DNA of 64,000 nt from Leguminivora glycinivorella (GCF_023078275.1 NC_062995.1:8754917-8818916); one strand, 5' to 3'. Positions 23,801 through 29,852 are shown, counted from the first letter of the stretch. Notes: generated by a model not told the origin, from the sequence alone. Program-made: numbers and translations.

Positions 23801-26800
23801 GTAACTTTTAATAAATAATATAATATTTAGGTTCATAATTTAAATCAAGATGAAAAAATAAACTTAAATGCGTTTTACATATTAGATATTGCAAAACAAA
23901 GGTAAAAATCATAAGTTTATCCAATAATTTTAAATTCGACATTTAAATATTCTTGAACGCAACCACATTTTTCGTAATTGAAAACCGGCTTATTTTCTAT
24001 TTCTCTTGTCTGTGGTATGTTTGACATTTGTAAACTTATCACGAAACTATTTGAACTATTTCGGTGGTGTGTAGTTTGTTTTAATTCGACGTTATTGTGC
24101 AAAAACATAAGTAATTATGAGTGATTCTGGTGAAAAATGCACTTCCGAAGAAATCAAGGCTATGGGCGCTCAAAGTGACTGACAATTTGTTACATGAAAA
24201 GTCAGATAAAGCGTACCAAAAATGTTATGATTGTTTTGACATGGAAATTGCAAAAAAATGTTTCAACTTTCTCTGAAACGGCGTTGTTGGCATATTTTGA
24301 AGAATTGTGCAACAAGTTCTCGCCATCAACATTGTGGACAGAATACTCAATGCTACGACGATCCACACAAATATTCCCATTCATTACATGAAGTAAGTAA
24401 CTAACCCATTTTATTATTCTCGAATAGGTATGTATGTGGCTGTCGTAGAAAAAGTATAGTATACAATCGTAACATTATGAAGGCTATAAAAGTCTCGTAC
24501 CTTACTTAGGCCACTCGGCAAGCCTTCGTGGCCTAACCGCGGTACTCAACTTTTATAGCCTTCATAACGTTACCGTTATATAATATACTATTATTTTATT
24601 TGTTGCAGGGTAGCGAAATGGGGCGGCGCTGGCGCGTGGTGCGGGGGGCGCGCGGGGGACAGAGTTGCCGCTTTACGAGGCACCCCGCCAAGGGACGCGC
24701 AACACGCGAGGACACTGTTAAAGAGGCTAGGACTAGAACGGTGAGTTATACACTTTATATGTACATTCACTACCTATACACTTAATATGTAGTAGGGAAG
24801 CGAAATGGGGCAGCGCCCCATTTTGGGTTTAGCACAAGGGACATTGTCACACGGGTCACACCTCACCACGTGACACGCAACACGCTAGTACACGTCAAAA
24901 AGACGCGTACAAGGACTGTTCGTAAATGCGTAGTTCGTATACATCATTCATTTGTATACTTATTGCAGGGTATTGTAATATTTGTAATACGTACTACTGC
25001 TACCCCTTGCATGCTAGAGTATCGGTGATGGTGGAAAAACGTTTCGTATACATATAGTATACACTCCTATCATATATTGTGGAGAAGCATAATGGGGCAA
25101 CGTAGGATAAAAGGAGCATAGAGTATATTGAATAGTATCAGTCAAGATTTTCGAATGCAGCGCCATCTATTATGAAGTTACTACAACTTTTCATGTGATG
25201 CATAGCCATGGCGGAATTTTAAACAGGTTTGATGTTCTTCAACCAGTCACGTAAATAACTATTTCAACACTGACTTACTTGCCAAACAAATTTAAAATGT
25301 AATTATATATCTAGCGAAAAATTTGTACATCTAAAAGTACTTATACATTTTACGACAATTCGTTAGCCAGTTTGCGGGGGTAACAGTGACATCTAGTGAA
25401 CAACTTGCACACTACGTCATGTAATTGTTTCTCACGCCCTCTATCGTTGGGTTTCCTAAACATATCCTAAGTACATCGGTTTTACTATTTCCTTTGACTG
25501 AAAACACCGTGAAAAGGGGGTAGGAGTGTTTTGTTTAAGGCACACCGGAATAGTTCATATTAGTACTCACTATTCTCCAAAGTTGGGCTCCTTGTTGATT
25601 TATGTGTACAACAATTATTCGTTTCTTGCAGGTGGACATACTGTTTCATCGTGTCCCGCTTGGCAAGATATACGTATTAAACAAACGGGACCACGAGAAA
25701 TTAGGTAAGGATGTTTCCCTATTTGAAACATACATAGATACATACGTACACATAATCTCATGTTTCCTAAATCGTTACCATAGATTAAATACATAATATC
25801 TGGACGACCGAGCTTCGCTCGGTTTGTTTCATAAATAAATTGACCACATCATATCTATCCCAAAAATAAATAGTACCTACATCGAGCGAAAGAATTCTCA
25901 GTCTTAACAACACAACTACTCTACACGAGATAGATGCGTTTCGCCACAAAAGCTCAAATAGTGTATTTTTCTATTATGACTTGACCTGTGTCGCCATGTC
26001 AGTCTTTTGACAATAAATAGTTTACATCGACCGAAAGAATTCTGTCTTAACAGTACAATACTGCACACGAGATGTCGCGCGAAGAAAAACGCATGAAAAC
26101 TCGGTGGCGTTTTCCGGGACCTAAGGATAAGTTAGATCGATTTTTCACCCCCGAAAACCCCCACATAACAAATTTCAGTGAAATCGTTAGAGCGGTTTCC
26201 GAGATCGTCGGTATATATAAATAAATAAATAAATAAATATACAAAAATTGCTCGTTTAAAAGTATAAGATAAGAATCTTATATTTATTTATTATTTAATG
26301 TCGTTATCGACTTATCTTGCATTGTGCATTGACTCTAGTTACTTAGGCCTGATATTATGGCATTTTTAACCCCCGACGCAAAAATGACGGGCTGTCATAA
26401 GTTTGACGTGTCTGTCTGTGTGTGTGTGTCTGTCTCTGTAAAGTGTGTGTGTCTGTTTGTTTGTCCGTCCTTCATGGCAAAACGGAGCGACAAATTGTCG
26501 TGATTTTTTAAGTGGACGATAGTTGAAGGGATGGGGAGTGACATAGGCTACCTTTTGTCTCTTTCTAACGCGAGCGAAGCCGCGGACAAAAGTTAGTAAG
26601 AAATAAGAATAAGATTGTGCTAAAATATATAATTTTGTCAGGTATAAAGCTGGATAGCGAGTGTAACATCACCAGCGTCGAGCCCCACTCGCTGTGCGCG
26701 CGGGCCGGGCTGCCTCCGCCAGGCCGCTGGGCACTCACCGAGGTCAACAACCAGCCGCTCAGCCTGCTCAAGGTGAGTCCCGGGAATCGAACACCACTTG

Positions 26801-27561
26801 GTAGGTCGACAACTACTGAACCACATTGTGAGTGAATGTAACAACCGGCATTGAACATTAGGTTAGACATGGAAAGTTACATGAAAATTTGTCGTAACTT
26901 AATAATAGATGGCGCTGCATTCGAAAATCTTGACTGATAATTCTATACCATTGACGACCGGTTTGGCGTAGTCGGTAGTGACCCTGCCTGCTACGCCGCG
27001 GTCCCGGGTTCGAATCCCGGTAAGGGCATTTATTTGTGTGATGAGCACAGATATTTGTTCCTGAGTCATGGATGTTTTCTATGTATATCAGTATTTATAT
27101 ATTATATATCTCGTTGTCTGAGTAGCCACAACACAAGTCTTCTTGAGCTTACCGTGGGCCTCAGTCAATCTGTGTAAGAATGTCCTATGATATTTATTTA
27201 TTTATTTAAATCAGTTGACCGTGAGGTCACTCAATTCGATTTCATATAAATTCCATATTAGCAAGTCTTTCAAACTCGTTTTGACAGTTCTTAAAAAGGA
27301 GCTGTTTTGACTAGGAGGCAAGTAGCCTATTCCATATCAGCAAATCGTTTTGACAGTTCTTAAAAAGAAGCTGATTTGACTAGTAGAAAACTAGCCTATT
27401 CTGAAACTTAACAAACCTTTTTTTTTCAGGGATGCGAAGAGGAAATGAACCGTATAGCTGCCCACGGCACAGAAGTCTCAGTTCTCATTCAACCATCAGC
27501 TTTAGTGAAGAAAATACGCGCGGCGCTCAAACCTAACAAGACTTTATTAGGTCTTAGATGA
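2683..27561 (+). CDS. PH- and tandem PDZ-domain protein, 3' part of gene (13 exons), with internal frame breaks
   Basis: Exons seen: 2683-2869, 3810-3987, 4491-4721, 5796-5930, 7047-7650, 8476-8608, 9581-9672, 21686-21843, 24609-24740, 25632-25704, 26642-26772 and 27430-27561, all with AG/GT borders. Upstream exons lie left of the window or are not recognisable. The first two exons look like the last strands and the C-terminal helix of a PH domain (conserved Trp in EAMQDWVTLL). A Pro-rich and acidic linker follows, then two PDZ-like domains (GDRVAAL; LGIKLD...ITEV-like ALTEVNNQPL), ending in KPNKTLLGLR and TGA. Such proteins are usually membrane- or cytoskeleton-associated scaffolds; that role is inference. 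Exon-border phases are compatible throughout, yet exons 1, 2, 5, 8 and 9 each need an internal frame change. It could be a pseudogene or a gene with consensus errors. I could not name the orthologue. Confidence 0.72.
3810..3987 (+). CDS. PH/PDZ gene exon 2 (PH C-terminal helix, proline-rich start of linker), frame breaks inside
   Basis: It opens after ttgtag with a phase-2 codon and reads EAMQDWVTLLRSKLHELKIL, with the Trp typical of the last PH helix. Long runs of C follow (3890-3985). To join the next exon (VPGIEL) the frame must end as ...PPVPPD plus AG, which differs from the starting frame. At least one and probably two indels lie in the C runs. The donor is cag|gtgagc. Confidence 0.68.
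4028..4190 (+). mobile_element. LINE 3'-end fragment (copy 1)
   Basis: Contains tggagtggaattccttgccg to gcccgtttataat, encoding the end of a LINE ORF2 (EWNSLPAAIF...VNRHLLGALTPS). Shared with 6335-6495 and 11806-11972. Confidence 0.75.
4246..4363. mobile_element. Short foldback MITE
   Basis: tttctcgaaaagtacaagcc pairs with its near-perfect inverse (acttgtacctttcgagaaac) about 70 bp on; about 40-bp stems. No coding. Confidence 0.7.
4491..4721 (+). CDS. PH/PDZ gene exon 3 (acidic Pro/Glu linker)
   Basis: Acceptor cctattacag; reads VPGIELTIPSRAIEPEPHSQ..., continuing through repeated I-E-P motifs to GQNICLDDSVL. It ends with AG in phase 2 before gttagt. Open throughout and low-complexity acidic, so probably a disordered linker. 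Confidence 0.72.
4918..5790 (+). repeat. Dispersed repeat interrupted by the 5051-5667 element
   Basis: ttgagctgaaattttgcaca ... ttagaaacgtctcggagagc ... atttttgcaaaa. The whole repeat without interruption is at 59530-59760, and part of it at 49826-49860/50190-50285. Confidence 0.78.
5051..5667. mobile_element. TIR element with subterminal GCATAA motif arrays
   Basis: 617 bp with imperfect TIRs (ggttccccttgttttggcat and its partner, roughly 22 bp) and a 9-bp match at the flanks, TTGTTAGAA (5042-5050 and 5668-5676). The left half has about ten gcataa/ggcata copies; the right half carries the inverse tatgc/ttatgc. It interrupts a dispersed repeat also present uninterrupted at 59490-59760. Confidence 0.88.
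5796..5930 (+). CDS. PH/PDZ gene exon 4 (acidic linker)
   Basis: Acceptor aatcgcag; reads RNNTDSDEEFFAEIDRISEE...TAEETPR in phase 2 to phase 2 (135 nt); donor gtaaat. Highly acidic, with no recognisable fold. Phases match both neighbours. Confidence 0.75.
5980..6180 (+). repeat. Repeat 'catgaaacat... acagacagacacacacacag'
   Basis: cccattttcatgaaacatat through cgtcgtttttgcgtcggggg. Related copies at 41905-42130, 42255-42335, 56715-56895 (-) and 60838-61020. Confidence 0.75.
6335..6495 (+). mobile_element. LINE 3'-end fragment (copy 2)
   Basis: Same 3' fragment: aattctttgtcgacggctat, gagctcatataacccggcaa, aacaggcatcttctgggcga and aagcccatttataat. Confidence 0.75.
6503..6900. repeat. Partial copy of the 'ggttccgta' dispersed repeat
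   Basis: aaaccggccaagagcgtgtc and agttccgtatag correspond to the left part of the 17961-18786 element; the right part fades. Confidence 0.6.
7047..7650 (+). CDS. PH/PDZ gene exon 5 (long linker exon), frame break inside
   Basis: Acceptor acattccag. The entry frame reads SDYQGTNITVIQVSNKEPP... and stays open to a TAA at 7351-7353. The exit frame, open from about 7300 through ASTSSERSPLPVRRIKALEK to ESPKRERN and phase 1, is shifted. The break lies at about 7280-7330. The donor is aatg|gtaagt. This is the largest visible exon and has no obvious domain. Confidence 0.7.
7731..8098. mobile_element. MITE with 46-bp inverted ends
   Basis: ataaaactatggaaacggat continues for 46 bp and is repeated in perfect inverted form at the right end. 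The interior holds acgtcgggatg and ttgaccac segments also seen in elements at 22500-22590 and 37610-37735. Confidence 0.85.
8155..8235 (+). mobile_element. tRNA-derived SINE head (family A, partial)
   Basis: gacgaccggtctggcttag with A-box-like tggcttagttggtaatg, then fused to the tail of another SINE family (ctctgcctaccccttc...gattgtatgtatg). Confidence 0.7.
8476..8608 (+). CDS. PH/PDZ gene exon 6 (basic linker)
   Basis: Acceptor tttttgcag; reads DKNQDGSQGKPIWKRGLTEL then LSRLRGLGQGRRQDSPTRH, ending DDD plus AG; donor gtatta. Basic and Arg-rich; phases match both neighbours. Confidence 0.74.
8699..8718 (+). repeat. Poly-G tract
   Basis: About 20 consecutive G in an intron of the PH/PDZ gene; likely unstable in length. 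Confidence 0.9.
9036..9112 (+). mobile_element. SINE family B, 3' fragment
   Basis: gggattagttgtcaaagcgg ... cgtggcaaatgccgggatac, the end of the family. Confidence 0.7.
9137..9544. mobile_element. hAT-type MITE (CAGGGTTCGA ends) rich in GATATATATC
   Basis: 408 bp with 10-bp TIRs CAGGGTTCGA / TCGAACCCTG and exact 8-bp duplication GGTAGTAT (9129-9136 and 9545-9552). Both flanks inside carry dense palindromic gatatatatc / ccgatat motifs. It ends 36 bp before a PH/PDZ exon. Confidence 0.92.
9581..9672 (+). CDS. PH/PDZ gene exon 7 (Arg/Ser-rich)
   Basis: Acceptor ttgttccag; reads SGTVAVKVVRRSRPEGRVDG followed by TRRRSSSLSN, phase 2 in and phase 1 out; donor gtatgt. A hAT-type MITE ends 36 bp upstream of the exon, and SINE sequence starts about 20 bp downstream. 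Confidence 0.72.
9694..9815 (+). mobile_element. tRNA-derived SINE family A, 5'-truncated
   Basis: B box ggttcgaatcccggt followed by the family tail (gatgaacacagatatttgtt, ctatgtatataagtatttg). Confidence 0.8.
9846..10058 (+). repeat. Dispersed repeat 'ctgccatctctcgacacagg'
   Basis: About 210 bp, from tgtcaaagaaaaatgtgtaa to gtatggttttggggtacg. Further copies at 16245-16500 (+), 47335-47565 (-), 57420-57495 (+) and 57890-58210 (mixed). The right part continues after the LINE insertion at 10950-10990. Confidence 0.8.
10416..10990 (-). pseudogene. 3' fragment of a LINE reverse-transcriptase ORF
   Basis: The minus-strand frames read YFAYFESILRYGLEVWGSS and, after shifts, RSNTSIELPKCNNYLHFKRS then YNGIKIYNTLSNDIKHCCNI and EFKNNLKSFLI. 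This is the C-terminal pattern of CR1/Jockey-group LINE ORF2. 5'-truncated and frameshifted. It splits a copy of the dispersed repeat that otherwise spans 9846-10058 and 10950-10990. Confidence 0.82.
11005..11505 (+). mobile_element. tRNA-derived SINE family A carrying a nested MITE
   Basis: Head at 11005, B box (ggttcgaatcccggtaaggg) at about 11301, tail to about 11505. A 230-bp MITE (11069-11293) lies between the A and B boxes with gtcccgg duplicated on both sides. Confidence 0.85.
11069..11293 (+). mobile_element. 220-bp MITE ('cagtataataaagagtac'), nested in a SINE
   Basis: Begins cacagtataataaagagtac, ends cgccagtgtccgaggtgta; gtcccgg on both sides. Other copies at 17476-17698, 44148-44383, 56443-56622, 60155-60352 and 61082-61311. 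Confidence 0.85.
11806..11972 (+). mobile_element. LINE 3'-end fragment (copy 3)
   Basis: The clearest copy: reads AKEWNSLPAAIFPSSYNPA then TFKSRVNRHLLGELTPS and a stop, a typical LINE ORF2 C-terminus, followed by a short 3' UTR. Confidence 0.8.
11984..12245 (+). mobile_element. tRNA-derived SINE family A
   Basis: gaccagtctggcctagcgcg head, gggttcgaatcccggtaagg B box, tail ending gatctgtggaaggtgtcccc. Confidence 0.85.
12690..13065. repeat. Dispersed repeat upstream of the defensin gene
   Basis: caaggtcaaaaaagacgagt ... ttacaaagccaaacaatgcg ... tctaatatgcacgaccctg, repeated at 33078-33485. No coding evidence; minus and plus ORFs there are by-products. It ends about 110 bp before the defensin GATA site. 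Confidence 0.8.
13176..13251 (+). promoter_or_regulatory. Core promoter of the heliomicin-like defensin
   Basis: TATATAAA at 13218-13225 is followed about 29 bp later by an initiator-like TCACT (13247-13251), 57 bp from TATA start to ATG. A GATA site (AGATAA) lies at 13176-13181; GATA factors act with NF-kB proteins in insect immune promoters. I saw no convincing kB site in the 200 bp upstream. Confidence 0.65.
13275..13478 (+). CDS. Heliomicin-type defensin (secreted antimicrobial/antifungal peptide)
   Basis: Intronless 67-residue ORF. Residues 1-23 form a signal peptide (MK, hydrophobic core, ending PVEA). The 44-residue mature peptide starts DKLIGSC. Its six cysteines (mature positions 7, 18, 22, 32, 40, 42) show CxxxC, GxC and CxC spacing of the cysteine-stabilised alpha-beta fold, pairing 1-4, 2-5 and 3-6 by family rule. 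Length and sequence style match lepidopteran heliomicin-like defensins, made in fat body and haemocytes against fungi and bacteria. It has its own TATA box and a downstream ATTAAA (13558-13563). It lies inside intron 7 of the PH/PDZ gene on the same strand. Codons are intact with no sign of decay. Confidence 0.96.
   Translation: MKSVMLALVCVVMLVVISTPVEADKLIGSCVWGGVDYTSNCNGECKRRGFRGGHCGSFANVNCWCET
13868..14935. repeat. Imperfect tandem 'gtaaccagttacaa...gggat' repeat, third unit split by a hAT MITE
   Basis: Units at 13877-13975 and 13976-14060 (tttgtaaccagttacaa, tttttcccgtt, ctggttacca). A third begins at about 14061 and continues after the MITE at 14853-14935. Confidence 0.75.
14072..14852. 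mobile_element. hAT-type MITE (TAGAGATGTG ends)
   Basis: 781 bp, termini TAGAGATGTG and CACATCTCTA, with exact 8-bp duplication ATTTGAAG (14064-14071 and 14853-14860). The interior is rich in aacccgg, aaccggg and ccgactcg repeats. No transposase ORF. Confidence 0.92.
14936..16244. other. Intronic stretch without recognised gene
   Basis: AT-rich intron sequence. 15210-15320 shares ttgaccgtggcgtcactcaa and gttcttaaaaaggagctg with 27215-27310 (a dispersed repeat). 16040-16200 is unusually GC-rich. No supported ORF. Confidence 0.6.
16245..16540 (+). repeat. Dispersed repeat 'ctgccatctctcgacacagg', uninterrupted copy
   Basis: Same as 9846-10058 but continuing through cttagactttatcggtctat, which shows where the LINE fragment entered the other copy. 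Confidence 0.8.
16858..17323. mobile_element. hAT-type MITE (TAGAGATGGGC ends)
   Basis: 466 bp, termini TAGAGATGGGCCGAATA and its reverse complement, flanked by an exact 8-bp duplication CTTGTCAT (16850-16857 and 17324-17331). The interior is built of repeated CCGAATATTCGG-like palindromes. No ORF. Inserted in the mariner remnant. Confidence 0.92.
17476..17698 (-). mobile_element. 220-bp MITE, minus copy in mariner remnant
   Basis: cactggcgatcaaatatatg ... tctttattatactgtgc is the inverse of the family. Confidence 0.85.
17961..18786. mobile_element. Dispersed repeat that truncates the defensin paralogue
   Basis: It starts near accggccaagtgcgagtcgg, with gagggttccgtac at 17993-18005 matched by inverted gtacggaaccct at 18768-18780. 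A diverged partial copy lies at 6503-6900. No ORF. Lepidopteran introns carry many copies of such sequence. Confidence 0.7.
18779..18907 (-). pseudogene. Truncated defensin paralogue (lost cysteines, 3' end replaced by a repeat)
   Basis: Minus-strand ORF of 42 codons: MK start, hydrophobic signal-like core to about residue 23, then IESFIDSVWDLLRSIRM and a stop taken from repeat sequence. Its 5' UTR (atcatcacttcgaatt... aaacttc) and start parallel the intact defensin (atcgtcactccgaattt aaacttcg). Around codon 28, ATAGACAGT|GTGTGGG matches ATAGGCAGT-TGC-GTGTGGG, so exactly the first Cys codon is missing. No cysteine remains. The defensin-like sequence ends where a repeat (17961-18786) begins. 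A live short peptide cannot be excluded, since the promoter and frame are intact. Confidence 0.75.
18953..18960 (-). promoter_or_regulatory. TATA box of the truncated defensin paralogue
   Basis: Minus-strand TATAAAAA lies 53 bp upstream of the ATG, almost the same spacing as in the intact defensin gene (57 bp). Confidence 0.6.
19213..19395 (+). mobile_element. tRNA-derived SINE family A
   Basis: gacgaccggtgtggcttagc head, B box at about 19264, tail with (attt)n end. Confidence 0.85.
19397..20560 (+). repeat. Local segmental duplications in PH/PDZ intron 7
   Basis: A block of about 155 bp (ttcatcacatttgctatt to ttcaggcaaagg) occurs at 19397-19545 and 19543-19700. The following block (gcacaacaaaaatttgac to gttgcctagcaacgg, 19707-19930) recurs at 20303-20535. 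Decayed, non-coding. Confidence 0.75.
20616..21066 (+). mobile_element. Dispersed repeat (370-bp family, longer copy)
   Basis: It shares most of its length with 48811-49178 and its end (ttacggtgaccgctttccat, gtttgccaccgacgta) with 32265-32370 and 43590-43690. Probably a non-autonomous retroelement. Confidence 0.75.
21686..21843 (+). CDS. PH/PDZ gene exon 8 (Ala/Arg-rich), frame break inside
   Basis: Acceptor actttcag; the entry frame reads EYSPPSLAPGWLRPLRQRQ..., then QRRGAAVASTIP, and stops at TAA in 'ctataatagg'. The frame whose exit phase fits exon 9 reads HPPTFLDYNRMV plus TG before gtaagt. One extra base near 21799-21806 explains the shift: the copy at 23045-23126 lacks it and reads on from STIP into HPPTF. 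Very GC-rich. Confidence 0.62.
22278..22666. mobile_element. MITE with CAGCAATTCCCGTCAAC ends, TTAA flanks
   Basis: TIR cagcaattcccgtcaacttt and its perfect inverse at the right end. TTAA lies at both flanks (22274-22277 and 22667-22670). An internal piece (about 22490-22600) with 'aacgtttcggcc' is a further insertion with duplicated 'atgttggta'. Confidence 0.88.
22917..23001 (+). pseudogene. Decayed partial copy of PH/PDZ exon 8 (copy 2)
   Basis: It matches the 3' half of exon 8 (gctaacactatacc, then catccgcctaccttcctaga and ataataggatggtgtg), followed by a donor-like ggtgagta. It carries several substitutions and a 2-bp length difference and is not usable in frame. Confidence 0.75.
23045..23126 (+). 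pseudogene. Partial copy of PH/PDZ exon 8 (copy 3)
   Basis: It is nearly identical to exon 8 from GCCGAGCAGCGCCGCGG to CACTATACC, then gcaggcccatccgccta. It is open in frame (AEQRRGAAVASTIP, then HPPTFVDYN) but ends in AATAAGAAAG|ttttag without a good donor. Probably non-functional; it shows what the uninterrupted frame of exon 8 looks like. Confidence 0.72.
23361..23595 (+). mobile_element. tRNA-derived SINE family A
   Basis: gacgaccggtttggctcagt head with an intact A box, B box gggttcgaatcccggtaagg, tail ending aaggtgtccccaatatttat. Confidence 0.87.
24117..24393 (+). pseudogene. Fragment of a possible recombinase-type transposon protein
   Basis: The frames MSDSGEKCTSEEIKAMGAQS, then DKAYQKCYDCFDMEIAKKC and SETALLAYFEELCNKFSPST, TLWTEYSMLRRSTQ are joined by two shifts. 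They resemble N-terminal core-binding segments of tyrosine-recombinase-like (Crypton-type) insect elements (from memory of the pattern; weak). No catalytic part is present. Confidence 0.35.
24609..24740 (+). CDS. PH/PDZ gene exon 9 (first PDZ-like domain), frame break inside
   Basis: Acceptor ttgttgcag. The frame that continues exon 8 (W, then VAKWGGAGAW...) contains a PDZ-like GDRVAALRGTP and ARTLLKRLGLE. The exit must be phase 0 (ACG|GTG GAC) to join VDILFHRVPLG, one base off. G runs at 24644-24660 are the likeliest place for the indel. Donor gtgagt. Confidence 0.62.
24793..24950 (+). pseudogene. Decayed copy of PH/PDZ exon 9
   Basis: It starts aagcgaaatggggcagcgcc, parallel to exon 9 agcgaaatggggcggcgct. 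Shared blocks follow in order: gggaca, acacgcaacacgc, acac, aag and gact. It is heavily mutated with no frame. A further fragment (gaagcataatggggcaacg) lies near 25083. Confidence 0.6.
25632..25704 (+). CDS. PH/PDZ gene exon 10 (end of first PDZ-like domain)
   Basis: Acceptor cttgcag; reads VDILFHRVPLGKIYVLNKR then DHEKL, phase 0 in and phase 1 out; donor gtaagg. VDILFHRV fits the last PDZ strand; the rest leads into the second domain. Confidence 0.78.
26642..26772 (+). CDS. PH/PDZ gene exon 11 (second PDZ-like domain)
   Basis: Acceptor ttttgtcag; reads GIKLDSECNITSVEPHSLCA then RAGLPPPGRWALTEVNNQPL. It has the PDZ layout: a GIKL carboxylate-binding-loop equivalent, a V.P.S.A..AGL-like segment, then the 'GD.I..VN' equivalent (WALTEVNN). 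Ends SLLK in phase 0; donor gtgagt. Confidence 0.8.
26953..27207 (+). mobile_element. tRNA-derived SINE family A
   Basis: gacgaccggtttggcgtagt head, B box at about 27007, tail gtaagaatgtcctatgat plus (attt)n. In the last intron of the PH/PDZ gene. Confidence 0.87.
27430..27561 (+). CDS. PH/PDZ gene terminal exon 12 (second PDZ end and C-terminus)
   Basis: Acceptor ttttttcag; reads GCEEEMNRIAAHGTEVSVLI, then QPSALVKKIRAALKPNKTLL and GLR, with TGA at 27559-27561. Possible poly(A) signals AATAAA occur at 27955 and 28997. If the latter is used, the 3' UTR contains SINE and palindromic-MITE sequence. Confidence 0.8.
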   Translation, partial: GCEEEMNRIAAHGTEVSVLIQPSALVKKIRAALKPNKTLLGLR

Positions 27562-27654
27562 GGCTCATAATCGTATGGAAGATTTGTTTGTTTTTTCTTA
27601 GGCAGCACAGTGGGTTATTTCAGCAAAGTGACTTTGACACTTGACAATCGGGTA

Positions 27655-27890
27655 CTTTCCTTCTTGCGTTATCCCCGCATTTGCCACGGCTCATTGGATC
27701 CTGGGGTCCGCTTTGACTAATCCCAAGATTTGGCGTAGGGCACTAGTTTTTACGAAAGCGACTGACATCTGACCTTCCAACCCGAAGGGTAACTAGGCCT
27801 TATTGGAATTAATCCGATTTCCTCACGATGTTTTCCTTCACCGTAAAGCGACTGGCAAATATCAAATGACATTTCCGATTATCCGATTTA
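27655..27890 (-). mobile_element. SINE family B, 3' part
   Basis: tgccacggctcattggatcc ... tttccttcaccgtaaagcga; inverse of the family body. Lies in the possible 3' UTR of the PH/PDZ gene. Confidence 0.75.
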
Positions 27891-27989
27891 ATGTAAAAAT
27901 AGGTGAAATAAGTCAATCACTGATGTGTAAAGAATCTCTGATATAGCATAGAGGAATAAATAAGGGAAGATTTGTAACTTCGTACATCA

Positions 27990-28375
27990 GTAAATGCAAG
28001 ACATCTGTAGTGACATCTAGCGTCATTCACGCGTCATATAGCTTAAATTATCAGCACCACTACTCGACACTAGGTGCCAACAACGTCTGCCAAAAATGTA
28101 ATATTAAGACAATTTACAACATATCTTATAGCGTTTACGGTGAGCTTTCCAAGCCGTAATTGCTACCGACGTAGTATTAAAAATTGAAAACAGAGTACTG
28201 ATTAATACTATTGTAATATTAGCTTGTTGAGCATTAAACTTTTTGTTCGTCGCGACATCTATTGACAAGTAGCAGTACTGATAATTTACGCTAGTTGACG
28301 CGTGATTGATGCGTGAATGACTAGATGTCACTACAAATTCATCAAAACCTATATAACTTCGCATTTACCGATGTA
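27990..28375. mobile_element. Palindromic 'tgacatctagcg' MITE, copy 1
   Basis: tgtagtgacatctagcgtca at the left and the inverse (gatgtcactaca) at the right, with ttaatactattgtaatatta inside. Copies at 34725-35045 and 62830-63215. Confidence 0.75.
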
Positions 28376-29184
28376 TGAAAACAACGCTACCCCAAAACCA
28401 TACAGAAAAAGGTACGGTGATTTAGATGGCGATACAGAAATCGTACACGCGCTAGTTTTATTACATTGCGGTAGTTGATGGCTGTGCAAAATTGTATGCA
28501 ACCTCAACAGCCCGCAATGTAACTTAAATCGCATGCGAGTTCCCACGCCGTCTAAATCAGGCCTTATTCCTCTATAGGTATAGGCACATTTGTAAATACA
28601 CGTTCGAAATGAGGCTCATATCCGTATGGCATATTTTGGTTGTTTTTTCTAGGCAGCACAGTTAATGTAGATTTTTTAAATCAAGTTTTACACGTAAAAA
28701 TTAGGCTAAAGGGTCTTTGTGAATAACCTATTTGCTAAAAATCTATGATGTAGAATTTGTATAGAAACATCGTCACCCGGACCGAACTTCCTTTTTTACG
28801 CACTTGTATCGTAATGTACTATTGTACACCTTCACTTATACGTAACATACTATTTAGAAGGGTTAGTGATTTTTGGATTTCGACTTTTAATATGTACGTA
28901 ATAATAAGTGATACGTTTTTGAGTACATTTTATCGATAGTATATGTAAGTATTTTATAACGAACGACCAAATTTTTCGAGTACCGTTTTAAAACGAAATA
29001 AAATTAATATGGTAGTATTTGCAGTCCAGTTTTAAATATATACAGGGTGAATTTCGAAATTACAATTCGAGGCTAATTTTTATCAACAATAAATAAATCG
29101 ACTTGAAGTTACGAGTTAATCTTTATATTTCTGAATTTTCACAAATTTATTTGTATCAGGAACTTTTTAGATAAATCAATATGG

Positions 29185-29429
29185 GGTAGGGGAGACCGGA
29201 GCTAGTTGACTATAGGGGTAGGTTGACTAACTATTAAAAAATTGAGCCAAAAATCAAAGTTGAGCCAACCAGTGATACGATATGAGATACGAGAGGCTCA
29301 CCGGTGACTGAGCGGGGGGAGGTGACGGACTATCGTACCTCACTGGTTTGCTCAAGTTTGATTTTTAGCTCAATTTTTTAATAATTAGTCAACCAACCCC
29401 TATAGTCAACTAGCCCCGGTCTCCCCTAC
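29185..29429. mobile_element. Palindromic MITE, 245 bp
   Basis: gtaggggagaccggagctag and ttgactataggggtaggttg are repeated inverted at the right end, with stems of about 100 bp. No ORF. Confidence 0.85.
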
Positions 29430-29670
29430 ATAAGAGTTTAGTAAATAAACTTAATACTCCATAAAGAAAAAGTCAATTATTTGTAAGTGGGTGAATCAAC
29501 TTTTCTTGTCTGTTATTACCATGGTTACGGTCCCCTGAGTCACGCTGGTTTTATGCAAAATTATGCTACTGAAATTATGCAAGCATGCATGTAGTCCATG
29601 TTTGTAGGTGGTAAATTAAGAAAAGGGCTTGTTAACACCAGAAAAATGCATGTTTGCATAGTTTGAGTAG

Positions 29671-29852
29671 CATATCCATACTAATATTATAAATGGGAAA
29701 GTGTGTGTGTCTGTTTGTTTGTCCGTCCTTCACGGCAAAACGGAGTGAAGAATTGTGATTTTTTAAGTGGAGATAGTTGAAAGAATGGAGAGTGACATAG
29801 GCTACTTTTTGTCCTTTTCTAACGTGAGCGAAACCGCGGGCAAAAGCTAGTT
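29671..29852 (+). repeat. Repeat 'gtgtgtgtctgtttgtttgt ... gcgggcaaaagctagt'
   Basis: One of several copies: also 26395-26598, 36495-36688, 48192-48437, 48438-48605 and 61626-61800. Ends in the typical cgcgggcaaaagctagt. Probably a retroelement 3' end. Confidence 0.75.

Noticed and set aside
26565..26870. Minus-strand ORFs over the PDZ exon
   Set aside because: Antisense shadows of exon 26642-26772, which splices in phase with its neighbours.
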